Positions 17,983 through 30,792 are shown, numbered from the stretch's first letter. The stretch: 64,000 nt of DNA from Maribacter orientalis (GCF_900109345.1 NZ_FNZN01000013.1:1-64000), one strand, 5' to 3'. Numbers and translations: made by a program. The notes: generated by a model not told the origin, from the sequence alone.

Positions 17983-20900
17983 TTAAAATCTTAAGGCCTC
18001 TTTTCTAGCCATTATCTCATCATATTCTTCTTTGGAACCAACGATAATGCTATCGTAGTCTCTCATTCCCGTACCAGCCGGAATCTTATGACCAACAATT
18101 ACATTCTCTTTAAGACCTTCTAACGTATCAATTTTACCACTTACAGCAGCTTCGTTCAATACCTTAGTCGTTTCTTGGAACGATGCAGCAGAAATAAATG
18201 ACTTCGTCTGTAAAGATGCTCTTGTGATACCCTGTAAAATTGGGGTTGCAGTAGCAGATACCGCATCACGTGCTTCTACTAAAGTTTTATCACCACGTCT
18301 TAACAAAGAATTTTCATCTCTAAGTTCACGAGGAGTAACAATTTGTCCTGGTTTAAGATTCTCAGAATCTCCAGCTTCCATTACCACTTTCTTTCCGAAG
18401 ATATCATCATTCTCTTTAATGAAATCATCTTTATGAATAAGTTGGTTTTCTAAGAAAATAGTATCACCTGGATCCTGAATTCTCACTTTTCTCATCATTT
18501 GTCTTACAACAACTTCAAAGTGCTTATCATTAATCTTAACTCCTTGTAATCTATAAACCTCTTGAACTTCATTAACTAAGTACTGTTGTACAGCTGATGG
18601 GCCTTTGATAGATAAGATGTCTTCTGGAGTAATTGAACCATCAGATAAAGGCATTCCTGCTCTAACATAATCGTTCTCTTGAACTAGAATCTGGTTAGAA
18701 AGTTTTACAAGATATTTCTTCACTTCACCTAACTTAGATTCAATGATAATTTCTCTATTACCTCTCTTTATTTTACCAAAAGAAACTACACCATCAATCT
18801 CAGACACAACCGCTGGATTAGAAGGATTTCTAGCTTCGAATAACTCGGTAACTCTTGGAAGACCACCAGTAATATCACCCGCTTTCGCAGATTTACGTGG
18901 TATTTTAACCAAAATTTTACCTTCCTTAATCTTATCACCATCATCTACCATGATGTGTGAACCAACAGGTAAGTTATAAGAACGCAATGTTTCACCTTTT
19001 GAATCTTGAATCAATAAAGTTGGAATCAACTTCTTGTTTCTAGATTCTGAAATTACTTTTTCTTGGAAACCTGTTTGCTCATCAATTTCAACTTGGTAAG
19101 TTACACCTTGTTCAATATTTTCGTAAGCAATTTTACCTGGGAATTCAGAAACAATAACGCCGTTATATGGATCCCAAGAACAGATTACATCTCCTTTCGT
19201 AACCTTAGCTCCGTTCTCCACAAATAACTGTGAACCATAAGGAATATTATTTGTACTTAAGGTAATTCCTGTTTTAGCATCTACTACCTTAATTTCACTT
19301 GTTCTTGATATAACAATCTCAGCAGGTTTGCCATCTAATCCTTCACCTGTAACAGTTCTCAAATCTTCAATTTCAGCAACTCCTGAGAATTTAACCTCTA
19401 ATTTGTTATCTTCTGAAATGTTACCTGCAATACCACCTACGTGGAATGTTCTCAATGTAAGTTGCGTACCTGGCTCTCCAATTGACTGAGCAGCAACAAC
19501 ACCAACAGCTTCACCCCTTTGTACCATTTTATTGGTAGAAAGGTTTCTTCCGTAACATTTAGCACAGATTCCTTTTTCAGCCTCACATGTAAGAGCAGAA
19601 CGAACTTCTACTTTTTCAATTGGAGAAGCTTCAATCTTCTTCACATCAGCTTCCATTATCTGTTGACCTGAAGTAAGAACTAATTCTTCTGTCATTGGGT
19701 TATATACATCATGTAATGATACACGACCTAATATTCTTTCCCCAAGACTTTCAACAATCTCTTCATTTTTCTTAAGCGCCTGTACTTCTACACCTCTTAG
19801 TGTTTCACAATCTTCTGTATTTATTATTACATCTTGAGAAACATCTACCAATCTTCTAGTCAAGTAACCTGCATCTGCCGTTTTCAAAGCTGTATCCGCA
19901 AGTCCTTTACGAGCACCGTGTGTTGATATAAAGTACTCCAAAATGGATAAACCTTCCTTAAAGTTAGAAAGGATAGGGTTTTCAATAATTTCCCCACCAC
20001 CTGCAGTAGATTTTTTAGGCTTGGCCATTAAACCACGCATACCTGTTAACTGACGAATTTGCTCTTTAGAACCCCTTGCACCAGAATCAAGCATCATATA
20101 TACCGAGTTGAATCCTTGTTGGTCTTCACGTATACGCTTCATTGCCAATTCAGTCAATTGTGCGTTTGTAGAAGTCCAAACATCAATTACCTGATTATAA
20201 CGCTCATTGTTAGTAATTAGACCCATGTTATAATTGGCCTTAATTCCATCAACTTGTACGTTAGCTTCAGCAATCATTTCATGCTTTTCCTTTGGAATAA
20301 TAATATCTCCTAAACTAAAGGATAATCCGCCTTTAAATGCGAAATCATACCCCATAGTTTTAATCTTATCCAAGAAGTCAGCAGTTGTTGGTACATCAGT
20401 TACACTTAAAATACCACCAATAATATCACGAAGTGATTTCTTGTTCAATACATCATTAATGTAACCAGCAGCTTCAGGCACTTCCATGTTAAACAATACC
20501 CTTCCAACTGTAGTTGGAATAATCTTGTAAACTAATTCTCCTTCTTCATTAAAATCTTTTGCCCTTACTTTAATACCAGCATTCAAATCAACCATTCCTT
20601 CATTGAAAGCTATCTCTACCTCTTCATATGAATAAAATGTAATCCCTTCACCTTTAACAATTAGTTCTGGAGTTGATTTTCTTTCTTTTGTCATGTAATA
20701 CAGACCCAAAACCATATCCTGAGAAGGTACCGTAATCGGAGAACCGTTAGCAGGGTTCAAAATATTATGTGAAGCCAACATTAATAATTGGCATTCTAGA
20801 ATTGCTTCTGGTCCTAAAGGAAGGTGAACCGCCATCTGGTCACCATCAAAATCCGCGTTAAACGCAGTACACACTAACGGGTGCAAACGTATAGCTTTAC

Positions 20901-22281
20901 CTTCAATAAGTTTTGGCTGAAACGCTTGAATACCTAAACGGTGTAATGTAGGAGCCCTGTTCAACATTACAGGATGTCCTTTCAAAACATTCTCTAAAAT
21001 ATCCCAAACTACAGGCTCTTTTTTATCTATTATTTTTTTAGCTGATTTTACTGTCTTAACAATTCCTCTTTCAATCAATTTCCTGATTACAAAAGGCTTG
21101 TACAATTCAGCTGCCATATCTTTTGGAAGTCCACATTCGAACAACCTCATTTCTGGTCCCACAACAATTACCGAACGTGCTGAATAATCTACACGCTTAC
21201 CTAATAAGTTTTGACGAAAACGACCTTGCTTACCTTTCAATGAATCAGAAAGAGATTTCAATGGTCTGTTCGATTCTGTCTTAACAGCAGATGCTTTTCT
21301 CGTATTATCAAATAAAGAATCTACAGCTTCTTGAAGCATACGTTTTTCATTACGCAAAATTACTTCTGGAGCTTTTATTTCTACTAACCTTTTAAGACGG
21401 TTATTTCTTATAATTACCCTTCTATATAGATCATTTAAATCTGAAGTTGCAAAACGACCACCATCTAATGGAACTAATGGACGTAATTCTGGTGGAATAA
21501 CCGGAATTACTTTCATTATCATCCACTCTGGTTCGTTTTCTCTATTCTCTTGAGATTCTCTAAGAGCTTCAACTACCTGTAAACGCTTTAAAGCTTCAGT
21601 TTTACGTTGCTTTGAAGTTTCAGTATTTGCTTTATGTCTTAGTTCAAAAGAAAGTTCTTTTAGATTAATTCTTCCCAATAAATCAATTAAGCATTCTGCT
21701 CCCATCTTAGCGATGAATTTATTAGGATCAGAATCCTCCAAATATTGATTCTCTTGAGGAATGTTTTCTAAAATATTCAAGTATTCTTCTTCCGTTAAGA
21801 AATCCATTTTTTGAATTTCCTCTCCTTCCGAACCTTTAGCTATACCTGGTTGTATTACTACATAACGTTCGTAGTAAATAATCATATCCAATTTCTTGGA
21901 TGGTAAACCTAAAAGGTATCCAATCTTATTAGGTAAAGAACGGAAATACCAGATATGAGCTACCGGCACTACCAAATTAATATGCCCTACGCGGTCTCTT
22001 CTTACTTTTTTCTCAGTAACCTCTACACCACAACGATCACATACTATACCACGGTAACGAATACGTTTATATTTACCACAAGCACATTCGTAATCCTTTA
22101 CAGGGCCGAAGATACGCTCACAGAATAAACCATCACGTTCTGGCTTATGAGTTCTATAATTTATTGTTTCAGGCTTTAAAACTTCTCCTCTAGATTCTGC
22201 CAAAATTGATTCTGGCGAAGCTAATCCTATTGAAATTTTATCGAACCTTTTTACTGGGTTATTATCTTTTATTCTTGCCAT
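17983..22281 (-). CDS. rpoC: RNA polymerase beta' subunit
   Basis: This is the 1432-residue largest subunit of RNA polymerase. The first zinc site is seen near residues 66-85 ([21 protein letters not shown]), the absolutely conserved catalytic metal loop [15 protein letters not shown] near residue 475, and the second zinc site near residue 897 ([13 protein letters not shown]). The bridge-helix region carries [20 protein letters not shown]. Length and start ([24 protein letters not shown]) agree with flavobacterial beta'. It follows rpoB by 62 bases, in which a small 8-bp hairpin (22325-22343) can form. Confidence 0.98.
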   Translation of the reverse strand: MARIKDNNPVKRFDKISIGLASPESILAESRGEVLKPETINYRTHKPERDGLFCERIFGPVKDYECACGKYKRIRYRGIVCDRCGVEVTEKKVRRDRVGHINLVVPVAHIWYFRSLPNKIGYLLGLPSKKLDMIIYYERYVVIQPGIAKGSEGEEIQKMDFLTEEEYLNILENIPQENQYLEDSDPNKFIAKMGAECLIDLLGRINLKELSFELRHKANTETSKQRKTEALKRLQVVEALRESQENRENEPEWMIMKVIPVIPPELRPLVPLDGGRFATSDLNDLYRRVIIRNNRLKRLVEIKAPEVILRNEKRMLQEAVDSLFDNTRKASAVKTESNRPLKSLSDSLKGKQGRFRQNLLGKRVDYSARSVIVVGPEMRLFECGLPKDMAAELYKPFVIRKLIERGIVKTVKSAKKIIDKKEPVVWDILENVLKGHPVMLNRAPTLHRLGIQAFQPKLIEGKAIRLHPLVCTAFNADFDGDQMAVHLPLGPEAILECQLLMLASHNILNPANGSPITVPSQDMVLGLYYMTKERKSTPELIVKGEGITFYSYEEVEIAFNEGMVDLNAGIKVRAKDFNEEGELVYKIIPTTVGRVLFNMEVPEAAGYINDVLNKKSLRDIIGGILSVTDVPTTADFLDKIKTMGYDFAFKGGLSFSLGDIIIPKEKHEMIAEANVQVDGIKANYNMGLITNNERYNQVIDVWTSTNAQLTELAMKRIREDQQGFNSVYMMLDSGARGSKEQIRQLTGMRGLMAKPKKSTAGGGEIIENPILSNFKEGLSILEYFISTHGARKGLADTALKTADAGYLTRRLVDVSQDVIINTEDCETLRGVEVQALKKNEEIVESLGERILGRVSLHDVYNPMTEELVLTSGQQIMEADVKKIEASPIEKVEVRSALTCEAEKGICAKCYGRNLSTNKMVQRGEAVGVVAAQSIGEPGTQLTLRTFHVGGIAGNISEDNKLEVKFSGVAEIEDLRTVTGEGLDGKPAEIVISRTSEIKVVDAKTGITLSTNNIPYGSQLFVENGAKVTKGDVICSWDPYNGVIVSEFPGKIAYENIEQGVTYQVEIDEQTGFQEKVISESRNKKLIPTLLIQDSKGETLRSYNLPVGSHIMVDDGDKIKEGKILVKIPRKSAKAGDITGGLPRVTELFEARNPSNPAVVSEIDGVVSFGKIKRGNREIIIESKLGEVKKYLVKLSNQILVQENDYVRAGMPLSDGSITPEDILSIKGPSAVQQYLVNEVQEVYRLQGVKINDKHFEVVVRQMMRKVRIQDPGDTIFLENQLIHKDDFIKENDDIFGKKVVMEAGDSENLKPGQIVTPRELRDENSLLRRGDKTLVEARDAVSATATPILQGITRASLQTKSFISAASFQETTKVLNEAAVSGKIDTLEGLKENVIVGHKIPAGTGMRDYDSIIVGSKEEYDEIMARKEALRF

Positions 22282-22343
22282 AATAGCGTGCTGATAATGT
22301 TTTAATTTGTTTTACTTAATAGTCTTCAATAGTAACTATTGAA

Positions 22344-25300
22344 CTATTCCTCAAGTCTAATATCCAAACCTAATCCCTTAAGTTCGTGCATTAAAACGTT
22401 GAAAGATTCTGGTAAACCAGGCTCTGGCATAGTTTCACCTTTAACGATAGATTCATAGGTTTTAGCTCTTCCGATTACATCATCAGATTTAACCGTTAAA
22501 ATCTCACGTAAAGTTGCAGATGCACCATAGGCCTCAAGTGCCCATACTTCCATCTCCCCAAAACGTTGACCACCAAATTGAGCTTTACCACCCAATGGTT
22601 GTTGTGTAATCAATGAATATGGTCCTATAGAACGTGCATGCATCTTATCATCTACCATGTGACCAAGTTTCAACATATAAATCACACCAACTGTCGCTGG
22701 TTGATCAAAACGTTGTCCTGTTCCACCATCGAATAAGTATGTATGTCCAAATCTTGGAATACCTGCTTCATCGGTATAGGCATTAATTTGATCCAAAGTC
22801 GCACCATCAAAAATTGGTGTTGCAAACTTCTTACCTAATTTTAGACCAGCCCAACCTAACACAGTTTCGTAAATCTGCCCAATGTTCATACGAGATGGAA
22901 CACCTAATGGGTTTAACACGATATCAACAGGAGTTCCATCTTCTAAGAACGGCATATCTTCATGACGCACTATTCTAGAAACAATACCTTTATTACCGTG
23001 TCTACCGGCCATTTTATCACCAACTTTAAGTTTACGCTTTTTAGCTACATAAACTTTAGCAAGCTTCATTATACCAGCAGGCAATTCGTCTCCTACTGAG
23101 ATTGTAAACTTATCTCTTCTCAAGTTACCTTGTAAATCGTTAAGCTTAATTTTATAATTATGAAGTAAATCAGCAACAAATGTATTTGTGTCGTTATCCG
23201 TTGTCCAACTTCCGCCCACTAAATGTGCGAAATCATCAACAGAATTTAACATTTTCATTGTATACTTTTTACCCTTAGGTAAAACTTCTTCTCCTAAATC
23301 ATTAAGTACACCCTGAGAAGTTTTACCGTTAACAATGGTAAATAATTTTTCAACAAGTACATCTTTTAATTCTTGGAATTTAACTTCATATTCCAATTCA
23401 AGTTTAGAAAGCTCTTCTTTATCTTCAGAACGTTTTCTCTTATCCTTAACAGATCTAGAGAACAATTTCTTCTCGATAACAACACCTCTTAAAGAAGGTG
23501 AAGCTTTTAAAGATGCATCTTTTACATCACCAGCTTTATCACCAAAAATGGCACGTAATAACTTTTCTTCTGGTGTAGGATCAGATTCACCTTTTGGTGT
23601 AATCTTACCTATAAGAATATCGCCAGGCTTAACTTCAGCTCCTATTCTAATCATACCATTTTCATCAAGGTCTTTAGTTGCCTCTTCAGAAACGTTTGGT
23701 ATATCATGAGTAAGCTCTTCTGCTCCTAATTTTGTATCTCTTACTTCTAAAGAATATTCATCAACGTGAATAGATGTAAAAATATCTTCACGAACAACTT
23801 TTTCAGAAATTACGATGGCATCCTCAAAGTTATACCCTTTCCATGGCATAAATGCCACTGTTAAGTTTCTACCTAATGCTAATTCACCTTTCTCAGTTGC
23901 ATAACCTTCACATAAAACCTGTCCTTTTTTAACTCTATCACCTTTTTGAACAATTGGTTTTAGATTAATATTGGTTCCTTGGTTCGTTTTTCTAAATTTC
24001 ACCAAGAAATAAGTTTTCTCATCCTCTTCAAAACTGATTAATCTTTCCTCATCAGTTCTATCATACTTGATGGTAACTTTCTGAGCATCTACATACTCAA
24101 TAACTCCATCTCCTTCGGCATTTATCAATACTCTAGAGTCTGAAGCAACTTGACGTTCCAATCCAGTACCAACAATCGGTGACTGTGGTTTCAATAAAGG
24201 TACAGCCTGACGCATCATGTTAGACCCCATCAATGCTCTGTTCGCATCATCGTGTTCCAAGAATGGAATCAAAGATGCAGAAATTGAAGCAATCTGATTT
24301 GGTGCTACATCAGTATACTGAATATCTGATGGATTAACCACCGGGAAATCTCCTTCTTCCCTTGCAATAACTTTTTCAGCAGTTATCTTACCTTCTTCAT
24401 TCATTGGAATGTTTGCTTGCGCAATTTTCATTCCTTCTTCCTCTTCAGCACTTAGATAAGTAAAGCTATTAATATCAACAACAGAATCAGTAACTTTTCT
24501 ATACGGTGTTTCCAAAAAGCCCATTGGGTTCACCTTCGCAAAAACAGAAAGTGAAGAAATAAGTCCAATATTCGGACCCTCTGGAGTTTCAATCGGACAT
24601 AAACGGCCGTAGTGAGTATAGTGAACATCACGTACTTCGAAACCAGCACGCTCTCTAGAAAGACCACCTGGCCCTAGTGCCGATAATCTTCTTTTGTGCG
24701 TTATCTCTGCCAATGGATTCGTTTGGTCCATAAACTGAGATAATTGATTTGTACCAAAGAAAGAATTAATTACGGAAGACAATGTCTTAGCATTAATTAA
24801 ATCTATAGGTGTAAACACCTCATTATCACGAACATTCATACGCTCACGTATTGTTCTAGCCATACGAGCTAAACCAACACCGAACTGTGATGACAATTGC
24901 TCACCTACAGTTCTAACACGACGATTAGAAAGGTGATCAATATCATCAATCTCTGCTTTTGAGTTTATTAACTCAATTAAGTATTTAATAATAGTTATGA
25001 TATCTTCTTTGGTCAAGACTTGCTTGTCCATACCAATATCTAACTGCAATTTTTTGTTCATTCTGTATCGACCAACTTCACCTAAATTGTAACGTTGATC
25101 AGAAAAGAATAATTTATCGATTATTCCACGAGCCGTTTCCTCATCTGGCGGCTCAGCATTACGTAATTGACGGTAGATATGCTCAACTGCTTCCTTTTCA
25201 GAATTGGTTGGATCCTTTTGCAAAGTATTATGAATAATTGCATAATCAGATTGTGCATTATTCTCTTTATGTAAAAGAATTGTTTTTACATCTGCATCAA

Positions 25301-26153
25301 TTATCTCTGCAATATGATCTTTATCAAGAATAGTATCACGGTCAAGAACTATTTCATTACGCTCAATAGAAACAACTTCACCAGTATCCTCATCCACAAA
25401 ATCTTCATGCCACGTATTCAAAACTCTAGCGGCCAATTTGCGACCAAGTACTTTCTTAAGTCCGGCATTAGAAACCTTAACCTCTTCAGAAAGGTCAAAT
25501 ATCTCTAATATGTCTTTATCACGTTCAAAACCAATAGCCCTGAACAAAGTAGTAACCGGTAATTTTTTCTTTCTATCGATATAAGCATACATTACGCCAT
25601 TAATATCGGTAGCAAATTCTATCCAAGAACCTTTAAAAGGAATTACCCTAGCAGAATATAATTTTGTTCCGTTTGCATGAAAAGACTGACCAAAGAAAAC
25701 CCCTGGAGATCTATGCAACTGAGAAACCACAACTCTCTCTGCACCATTGATTACAAAAGTACCACTTGGAGTCATGTAAGGTATCGTACCTAAATACACA
25801 TCCTGTACTATAGTCTCAAAATCCTCATGTTCCGGATCTGTACAATACAACTTTAAACGTGCTTTTAACGGTACGCTATATGTAAGACCACGCTCGATAC
25901 ATTCTTGAATAGAATATCTCGGTGGATCTATAAAATAATCTAAGAATTCCAATACGAACTGATTTCTTGTATCAGTTATTGGGAAATTTTCCATGAAGGT
26001 ATTATAAAGACCTTCATTACCTCTTTCATCTGATTTAGTCTCTAGTTGAAAAAAGTCTTGAAAAGATTTAATCTGAATATCCAAGAAATCCGGATAATCC
26101 GGTGTATTTCTTGCGGAAGCAAAGCTTATTCTTTCAGTCTGATTTGTGAACAT
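22344..26153 (-). CDS. rpoB: RNA polymerase beta subunit
   Basis: This is a 1269-residue subunit starting [24 protein letters not shown], the usual start in this phylum. The rifampicin-binding cluster (about residues 465-505) reads [32 protein letters not shown] in overlapping segments, with the residues usual in sensitive strains (D, H and S at the three main positions). The [18 protein letters not shown] and C-terminal [11 protein letters not shown] segments are intact. A terminator-like hairpin lies upstream between rplL and this gene. Confidence 0.98.
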   Translation of the reverse strand: MFTNQTERISFASARNTPDYPDFLDIQIKSFQDFFQLETKSDERGNEGLYNTFMENFPITDTRNQFVLEFLDYFIDPPRYSIQECIERGLTYSVPLKARLKLYCTDPEHEDFETIVQDVYLGTIPYMTPSGTFVINGAERVVVSQLHRSPGVFFGQSFHANGTKLYSARVIPFKGSWIEFATDINGVMYAYIDRKKKLPVTTLFRAIGFERDKDILEIFDLSEEVKVSNAGLKKVLGRKLAARVLNTWHEDFVDEDTGEVVSIERNEIVLDRDTILDKDHIAEIIDADVKTILLHKENNAQSDYAIIHNTLQKDPTNSEKEAVEHIYRQLRNAEPPDEETARGIIDKLFFSDQRYNLGEVGRYRMNKKLQLDIGMDKQVLTKEDIITIIKYLIELINSKAEIDDIDHLSNRRVRTVGEQLSSQFGVGLARMARTIRERMNVRDNEVFTPIDLINAKTLSSVINSFFGTNQLSQFMDQTNPLAEITHKRRLSALGPGGLSRERAGFEVRDVHYTHYGRLCPIETPEGPNIGLISSLSVFAKVNPMGFLETPYRKVTDSVVDINSFTYLSAEEEEGMKIAQANIPMNEEGKITAEKVIAREEGDFPVVNPSDIQYTDVAPNQIASISASLIPFLEHDDANRALMGSNMMRQAVPLLKPQSPIVGTGLERQVASDSRVLINAEGDGVIEYVDAQKVTIKYDRTDEERLISFEEDEKTYFLVKFRKTNQGTNINLKPIVQKGDRVKKGQVLCEGYATEKGELALGRNLTVAFMPWKGYNFEDAIVISEKVVREDIFTSIHVDEYSLEVRDTKLGAEELTHDIPNVSEEATKDLDENGMIRIGAEVKPGDILIGKITPKGESDPTPEEKLLRAIFGDKAGDVKDASLKASPSLRGVVIEKKLFSRSVKDKRKRSEDKEELSKLELEYEVKFQELKDVLVEKLFTIVNGKTSQGVLNDLGEEVLPKGKKYTMKMLNSVDDFAHLVGGSWTTDNDTNTFVADLLHNYKIKLNDLQGNLRRDKFTISVGDELPAGIMKLAKVYVAKKRKLKVGDKMAGRHGNKGIVSRIVRHEDMPFLEDGTPVDIVLNPLGVPSRMNIGQIYETVLGWAGLKLGKKFATPIFDGATLDQINAYTDEAGIPRFGHTYLFDGGTGQRFDQPATVGVIYMLKLGHMVDDKMHARSIGPYSLITQQPLGGKAQFGGQRFGEMEVWALEAYGASATLREILTVKSDDVIGRAKTYESIVKGETMPEPGLPESFNVLMHELKGLGLDIRLEE

Positions 26154-26219
26154 CTACGGACAGTGTTTTGATCGTGAGTACTAAATGGGTGATATACCTC
26201 TAAATATACCTAATTCTAT

Positions 26220-26262
26220 AAAAAGGCTTAGGTCTAACCGCAAAAAGCGAAAAGACCTAAAC
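26220..26262 (-). terminator. Attenuator-like hairpin between rplL and rpoB
   Basis: On the minus transcript an 11-bp stem with one wobble forms from GGTTTAGGTCT and AGACCTAAGCC (plus 26252-26262 and 26225-26235), with an inner CGC/GCG pairing in the loop, followed at once by five U (plus 26220-26224). The position matches the rplL-rpoB attenuator and RNase III site known in enterobacteria. Partial termination is an inference. Confidence 0.6.
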
Positions 26263-26285
26263 CAAAAATGATATGGTTGTTGCTA

Positions 26286-26663
26286 TTATTTAAGCTCAAC
26301 TTCTGCTCCAGCTTCTTCCAATGATTTTTTGATACCTTCTGCTTCATCTTTAGAAACAGCTTCTTTAACAGCTTTAGGTGCGCTATCAACAATATCCTTT
26401 GCATCTTTCAAACCTAAACCAGTTAATTCTTTAACCAATTTAACTACTGCTAATTTAGAAGCACCTGCTGCTTTCAAAATTACGTCAAATTCAGTTTTTT
26501 CTTCAGCCGCTTCACCAGCTTCAGCACCACCACCGGCAGCTACTGCTACTGCTGCTGCTGCAGGCTCAATACCGTATTCATCTTTCAATATACCAGCTAA
26601 CTCATTTACTTCTTTTACCGTAAGGTTAACTAATTGTTCTGCGAAATCTTTTAAATCTGCCAT
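26286..26663 (-). CDS. rplL: 50S ribosomal protein L7/L12
   Basis: This 125-residue acidic stalk protein recruits GTPase factors to the ribosome. It has the N-terminal dimerisation helices, an Ala/Gly-rich hinge ([21 protein letters not shown]) seen in two overlapping parts, and the C-terminal domain with [20 protein letters not shown] and [14 protein letters not shown]. It lies 51 bases after rplJ in the canonical L11-L1-L10-L12 order. Confidence 0.98.
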   Translation of the reverse strand: MADLKDFAEQLVNLTVKEVNELAGILKDEYGIEPAAAAVAVAAGGGAEAGEAAEEKTEFDVILKAAGASKLAVVKLVKELTGLGLKDAKDIVDSAPKAVKEAVSKDEAEGIKKSLEEAGAEVELK

Positions 26664-26714
26664 TTTCTATCGTTTAATAAAATTTTTAAAATATACTTAG
26701 TTTATAGTGCGTAC

Positions 26715-27230
26715 TTATCTTTCAGATAATGTCTTAAGGATTCCGGCAAGTTTACCACCGCCAGATTTAAGTCCAGAAATAACATTTTTAGCAGGCGATT
26801 GTAATAATCCAATAACCTCACCAATCATTTCTTCTTTAGACTTAATGCTTACCAAAGCATCCAAGTTTTCATCACCTATGTAAATTGCTTCTTGTACAAA
26901 AGCTCCCTTCAATAAAGGTTTTTTAGATTTTTTTCTAAAATTCTTTATCAATTTCGCAGGAGCATTGGCAACTTCCGAAAACATTAAAGAGGTATTCCCC
27001 TTCAATACTTCAGGTAATTCGCCAAAATCTTTTTCAGAAGCATCCATTGCTTTTGAAAGCAATGTATTCTTAACTACAGCTAATTTAATATTTGCCTTAA
27101 AGCAAGCTCTTCTTAAATCAGAAGTTGTACCAGCATCTAAGCCAGAGATATCTGCCAAATAGATTGTTGTGCTATCTGCCAACTGCGTAGTCAAATCTTT
27201 TATAACCGTTGCTTTTTCTTCTCTTGTCAT
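26715..27230 (-). CDS. rplJ: 50S ribosomal protein L10
   Basis: This 171-residue protein anchors L7/L12 dimers to 23S rRNA and starts MTREEKATVIKDLTTQLADS. VVKNTLLSKAM and the LKGNTSLMFS segment match the family. It follows rplA by only 26 bases, too little for the long L10 leader used for autoregulation in enterobacteria, so control must differ. Confidence 0.97.
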   Translation of the reverse strand: MTREEKATVIKDLTTQLADSTTIYLADISGLDAGTTSDLRRACFKANIKLAVVKNTLLSKAMDASEKDFGELPEVLKGNTSLMFSEVANAPAKLIKNFRKKSKKPLLKGAFVQEAIYIGDENLDALVSIKSKEEMIGEVIGLLQSPAKNVISGLKSGGGKLAGILKTLSER

Positions 27231-27256
27231 ACTTATAATTTTTAACTAGCAGTTTG

Positions 27257-27946
27257 TTAAATTGACTTTGGATCTAATTGCAAACTAGGGCTCATTGTGC
27301 TCGACATGAAAATACTTTTCATATAAACACCTTTTGCCGCAGTTGGCTTCATCTTATTCAAAGTATCCAACAACTCCTTCGCATTTTCCGCTATTTTATC
27401 TGCAGAGAAAGAAGCTTTACCTATCGCAGCATGTACGATACCAGTTTTATCAACTTTAAAATCTATTTTACCTGCCTTAACTTCAGATACAGCTTTAGCT
27501 ACATCCATAGTTACAGTACCTGTTTTTGGATTGGGCATTAAACCTCTTGGCCCTAATACACGACCTAAAGGACCTAATTTCCCCATAACGCTTGGCATTG
27601 TGATGATAACATCAACATCTGTCCAACCATTTTTAATTTTTTCCAAATACTCATCTAACCCAACATAATCAGCACCCGCTTCTAGAGCCTCTGCTTCTTT
27701 GTCTGGGGTTACCAAAGCCAAAACCTTAACATCTTTACCTGTTCCGTGAGGTAGTGTAACTACACCACGAACCATTTGATTCGCCTTTCTTGGATCTACA
27801 CCCAAACGAACTGCCAAATCAACCGATGCGTCAAATTTTGTATTGGTTATCTCTTTTATTAAAGCTGAAGCTTCCGTAACAGAGTATAATTTATCTTTCT
27901 CTATTTTGGAGTGCGCTTCCTTTTGCTTCTTTGTTAACTTTGCCAT
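27257..27946 (-). CDS. rplA: 50S ribosomal protein L1
   Basis: This 229-residue protein of the L1 stalk is also a translational repressor of its own operon in other bacteria. Conserved stretches include [28 protein letters not shown], and [15 protein letters not shown] near residue 130. It starts [19 protein letters not shown]. It lies 18 bases downstream of rplK. Confidence 0.98.
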   Translation of the reverse strand: MAKLTKKQKEAHSKIEKDKLYSVTEASALIKEITNTKFDASVDLAVRLGVDPRKANQMVRGVVTLPHGTGKDVKVLALVTPDKEAEALEAGADYVGLDEYLEKIKNGWTDVDVIITMPSVMGKLGPLGRVLGPRGLMPNPKTGTVTMDVAKAVSEVKAGKIDFKVDKTGIVHAAIGKASFSADKIAENAKELLDTLNKMKPTAAKGVYMKSIFMSSTMSPSLQLDPKSI

Positions 27947-27964
27947 TTAATTACTTTTAAGATT

Positions 27965-28402
27965 TTAAAAAGGTTTCTTTCCTGCTACCTTCATACCCAT
28001 AGAACGAGCAGTACCCGCTATCATACTCATAGCCGATTCTACTGTAAATGCATTAAGGTCAACCATTTTATCTTCGGCTATTGCCTTGATTTGGTCCCAG
28101 GTAACACTACCTAATTTTACTCTGTTAGGTTCGCCAGATCCTTTTTTAATCTTAGCCGCTTCCAATAGCTGAATTGCAGCCGGTGGAGTTTTTACAACGA
28201 AGTCGAATGACTTATCCTTGTAAACGGTGATAACAACTGGTAATATTTTACCTGGTTTATCCTGTGTACGCGCATTAAACTGCTTACAGAACTCCATTAT
28301 GTTAACACCAGCAGCACCTAAGGCAGGTCCAACCGGTGGCGATGGATTCGCTGCACCTCCCTTAACTTGTAGCTTAACTACTTTACCTATTTCTTTTGCC
28401 AT
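27965..28402 (-). CDS. rplK: 50S ribosomal protein L11
   Basis: This 145-residue protein of the GTPase-associated centre begins [20 protein letters not shown] with the proline-rich [20 protein letters not shown] signature. The C-terminal rRNA-binding part ends [12 protein letters not shown]. It is the first r-protein gene after nusG. Confidence 0.98.
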   Translation of the reverse strand: MAKEIGKVVKLQVKGGAANPSPPVGPALGAAGVNIMEFCKQFNARTQDKPGKILPVVITVYKDKSFDFVVKTPPAAIQLLEAAKIKKGSGEPNRVKLGSVTWDQIKAIAEDKMVDLNAFTVESAMSMIAGTARSMGMKVAGKKPF

Positions 28403-28473
28403 TGTTTAAAATTAAATTGAAAGTGTGTTTACGGAAGCAACACTACTTTAATATATGTATGTAACACTTATTC

Positions 28474-29025
28474 TTATACTTTCTCAACTTGCATGTAACT
28501 AAGCTCTAAAGGTGTCTTTCTACCGAATATCTTCACCATTACCTCAAGCTTACGTTTTTCTTCGTTAATCTTCTCAACAGTACCATTAAAACCGTTAAAT
28601 GGACCATCAATTACCTTAACAGTTTCTCCAAATACAAATGGAATCGCTACACTATCTGTATTTACAGCAAGCTCATCTACTTTACCTAGCATTCTATTCA
28701 CTTCATTCTTTCGCAAAGGAACTGGATCACCGCCTTTTGTCTCTCCTAAAAAGCCTATAACATTAGTAATTGAGCGGATAATGTGAACCATTTCACCTCC
28801 CAAGTTCGCTTTAATCATAATGTAGCCAGGAAAATAAACTCTTTCTTTGTTTATTTTCTTACCATTTCTGATTTGAACTACCTTTTCAGTAGGTACAAGA
28901 ACATCTTCTAGATAGTCAGAAAAACCATGACGCTCTACTTCACTTTCAATGTATCCTTTGATTTTATTCTCTTGACCACTGACAGCCCTAACAACGTACC
29001 ATTTTTTCTCTAATACTTCTGACAT
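28474..29025 (-). CDS. nusG: Transcription termination/antitermination factor NusG
   Basis: This 183-residue factor couples RNA polymerase to the ribosome and Rho. The N-terminal NGN domain starts KKWYVVRAVSGQENKIKGYIE and holds VYFPGYIMIKA. The C-terminal KOW domain contains GETVKVIDGPFNGFNGTVEK. It directly follows secE with eight bases between, the near-universal secE-nusG arrangement. Confidence 0.98.
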   Translation of the reverse strand: MSEVLEKKWYVVRAVSGQENKIKGYIESEVERHGFSDYLEDVLVPTEKVVQIRNGKKINKERVYFPGYIMIKANLGGEMVHIIRSITNVIGFLGETKGGDPVPLRKNEVNRMLGKVDELAVNTDSVAIPFVFGETVKVIDGPFNGFNGTVEKINEEKRKLEVMVKIFGRKTPLELSYMQVEKV

Positions 29026-29033
29026 AGGACCTA

Positions 29034-29222
29034 CTAGTTTAAAACAGTGTTGAAATATAATTTTATCACTTTACTAAAGACCGTATCTACACCCCAAGTT
29101 GCTAAAGCAAAAAGGATAGAAAACACAGCTACAATAACCATCAAATTTGATGATTCTGCACGTGATGGAAGAGTAACATTATTCCTTAACTCTTCAACGG
29201 ATTCTTTTATATATGTGAACAT
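29034..29222 (-). CDS. secE: Preprotein translocase subunit SecE
   Basis: This 62-residue short-form SecE has the amphipathic helix ESVEELRNNVTLPSRAESSN followed by one membrane segment (LMVIVAVFSILFALATWGVD) and a short tail. It clamps SecY in the inner membrane. It lies between tRNA-Trp and nusG. Confidence 0.95.
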   Translation of the reverse strand: MFTYIKESVEELRNNVTLPSRAESSNLMVIVAVFSILFALATWGVDTVFSKVIKLYFNTVLN

Positions 29223-29277
29223 TTAGATTCTGTTTTACAATTTAAACTAAAAGATATTTCTTCCAAATTATAATGCG

Positions 29278-29350
29278 CACGGGAGGAGAGACTCGAACTC
29301 CCGACACCTGGTTTTGGAGACCAGTGCTCTACCAACTGAGCTACACCCGT
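29278..29350 (-). tRNA. tRNA-Trp (CCA)
   Basis: The full cloverleaf is 73 nt. Acceptor ACGGGTG pairs with CTCCCGT (one wobble), the anticodon loop is CTCCAAA with anticodon CCA, the T-arm has GTTCGAG, and the discriminator is G. The 3' CCA is not encoded. It sits between tuf and secE, as in most Bacteroidota. Confidence 0.96.
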
Positions 29351-29445
29351 ATGAATAGTGATATAAACCACCTATTCTTTTATTTGCATGTAAAGGTGTC
29401 CCGCTTGAGCAAGACACCCTTAAACACAATTCTCTTTAGATTAAA

Positions 29446-30633
29446 TTAATCTATGATCTTAGTTACCTGACCAGCACCTACCGTTCTACCACCTTCACGG
29501 ATAGCGAAACGTAGACCTACGCTCAATGCGATTGGCTGAATCAACTCAACTGTAATTGTAAGGTTATCACCTGGCATTACCATTTCAACTCCAGCAGGAA
29601 GTGCAATGTTACCAGTAACATCAGTAGTTCTTACGTAGAACTGTGGACGGTAGTTATTGTGAAATGGCGTGTGACGACCACCTTCTTCTTTTTTCAATAC
29701 ATAAACTTCAGCTTCAAATTTAGCATGTGGCTTAACAGAACCTGGCTTACAGATTACCATTCCACGGCTAATTTGCGATTTTTCAATACCTCTTAACAAG
29801 ATACCTACGTTATCACCAGCCTCACCTCTATCTAATATTTTGCGGAACATTTCAACCCCTGTGATAGTAGAGTTTAATTTTTCAGCACCCATACCAATAA
29901 TCTCGACAGGATCACCAGTGTTTGCAATACCAGTTTCTATACGACCAGTAGCAACAGTACCACGACCGGTAATAGTAAATACATCTTCAACAGGCATTAA
30001 GAAAGGCTTCTCAACATCTCTTACAGGCAATTCGATCCAGCTATCAACAGCTTCCATCAATTCCATTACCGTATCAACCCATTTTTGCTCACCGTTCAAT
30101 GCACCTAATGCAGAACCAGCGATTACAGGTCCATTATCACCATCATACTCATAAAAAGAAAGCAATTCTCTTACTTCCATTTCAACAAGCTCGATCAATT
30201 CCTCATCATCAACCATATCCACTTTATTCATGAATACAACCATTCTAGGAATACCAACCTGGCGACCTAAAAGGATATGCTCACGAGTTTGAGGCATAGG
30301 ACCATCTGTAGCGGCAACAACTAATATAGCACCATCCATCTGAGCAGCACCCGTAACCATGTTTTTTACGTAATCCGCGTGACCAGGACAGTCAACGTGA
30401 GCGTAATGACGGTTAGCTGTAGAGTACTCTACGTGAGAAGTGTTAATAGTAATACCTCTTTCTTTTTCTTCAGGAGCGTTATCGATAGAATCGAAACTTC
30501 TCATTTCAGAAAGACCTGCATTTGCCAAAACAGTTGTAATAGCAGCAGTTAATGTAGTTTTACCGTGATCCACGTGTCCAATAGTACCTATATTTAAGTG
30601 CGGTTTGGAACGATCGAAAGTTTCCTTTGCCAT
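29446..30633 (-). CDS. tuf: Elongation factor Tu
   Basis: This 395-residue GTPase delivers aminoacyl-tRNA to the ribosome. It starts [20 protein letters not shown], with P-loop [10 protein letters not shown], switch [14 protein letters not shown] and guanine motif NKVD. Domains 2 and 3 are complete and end in [14 protein letters not shown]. It lies between a four-tRNA cluster and tRNA-Trp, so it is probably made from one tRNA-tuf-tRNA transcript. A hairpin between it and tRNA-Trp (29395-29418) may aid processing. Confidence 0.98.
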   Translation of the reverse strand: MAKETFDRSKPHLNIGTIGHVDHGKTTLTAAITTVLANAGLSEMRSFDSIDNAPEEKERGITINTSHVEYSTANRHYAHVDCPGHADYVKNMVTGAAQMDGAILVVAATDGPMPQTREHILLGRQVGIPRMVVFMNKVDMVDDEELIELVEMEVRELLSFYEYDGDNGPVIAGSALGALNGEQKWVDTVMELMEAVDSWIELPVRDVEKPFLMPVEDVFTITGRGTVATGRIETGIANTGDPVEIIGMGAEKLNSTITGVEMFRKILDRGEAGDNVGILLRGIEKSQISRGMVICKPGSVKPHAKFEAEVYVLKKEEGGRHTPFHNNYRPQFYVRTTDVTGNIALPAGVEMVMPGDNLTITVELIQPIALSVGLRFAIREGGRTVGAGQVTKIID

Positions 30634-30688
30634 GTTTAATGAATTTTAATCTTAGTTTATATTAGTGTACAAATTTATACCTTAATTG

Positions 30689-30760
30689 AGCCAATGACGA
30701 GAATTGAACTCGTGACCTCTTCCTTACCAAGGAAACGCTCTACCCCTGAGCTACACCGGC
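30689..30760 (-). tRNA. tRNA-Thr (GGT)
   Basis: The 72-nt cloverleaf has acceptor GCCGGTG pairing with CATTGGC and anticodon GGT in the loop between TTCCT and AGGAA. The T-arm has GTTCAAT. CCA is not encoded. It is the last of four tRNAs before tuf. Confidence 0.93.
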
Positions 30761-30792
30761 GTAAAGTGTCGAATCTGTCTTTCTTAAAACAG

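Noticed and set aside
22325-22343. 8-bp hairpin between rpoB and rpoC as a regulatory element
   Set aside because: It is short and AT-rich with no U-tract, and could be chance.
24640-24770. Rifampicin-resistance change in rpoB
   Set aside because: The residues at the main resistance positions are those of sensitive strains.
27231-27256. L10 leader for autoregulation of rplJ-rplL
   Set aside because: Only 26 bases separate rplA and rplJ, too short for the known leader structure.
29395-29418. Hairpin between tuf and tRNA-Trp as a terminator
   Set aside because: There is a GGTGTC/GACACC stem but no U-tract on the minus RNA. It is more likely a processing structure.
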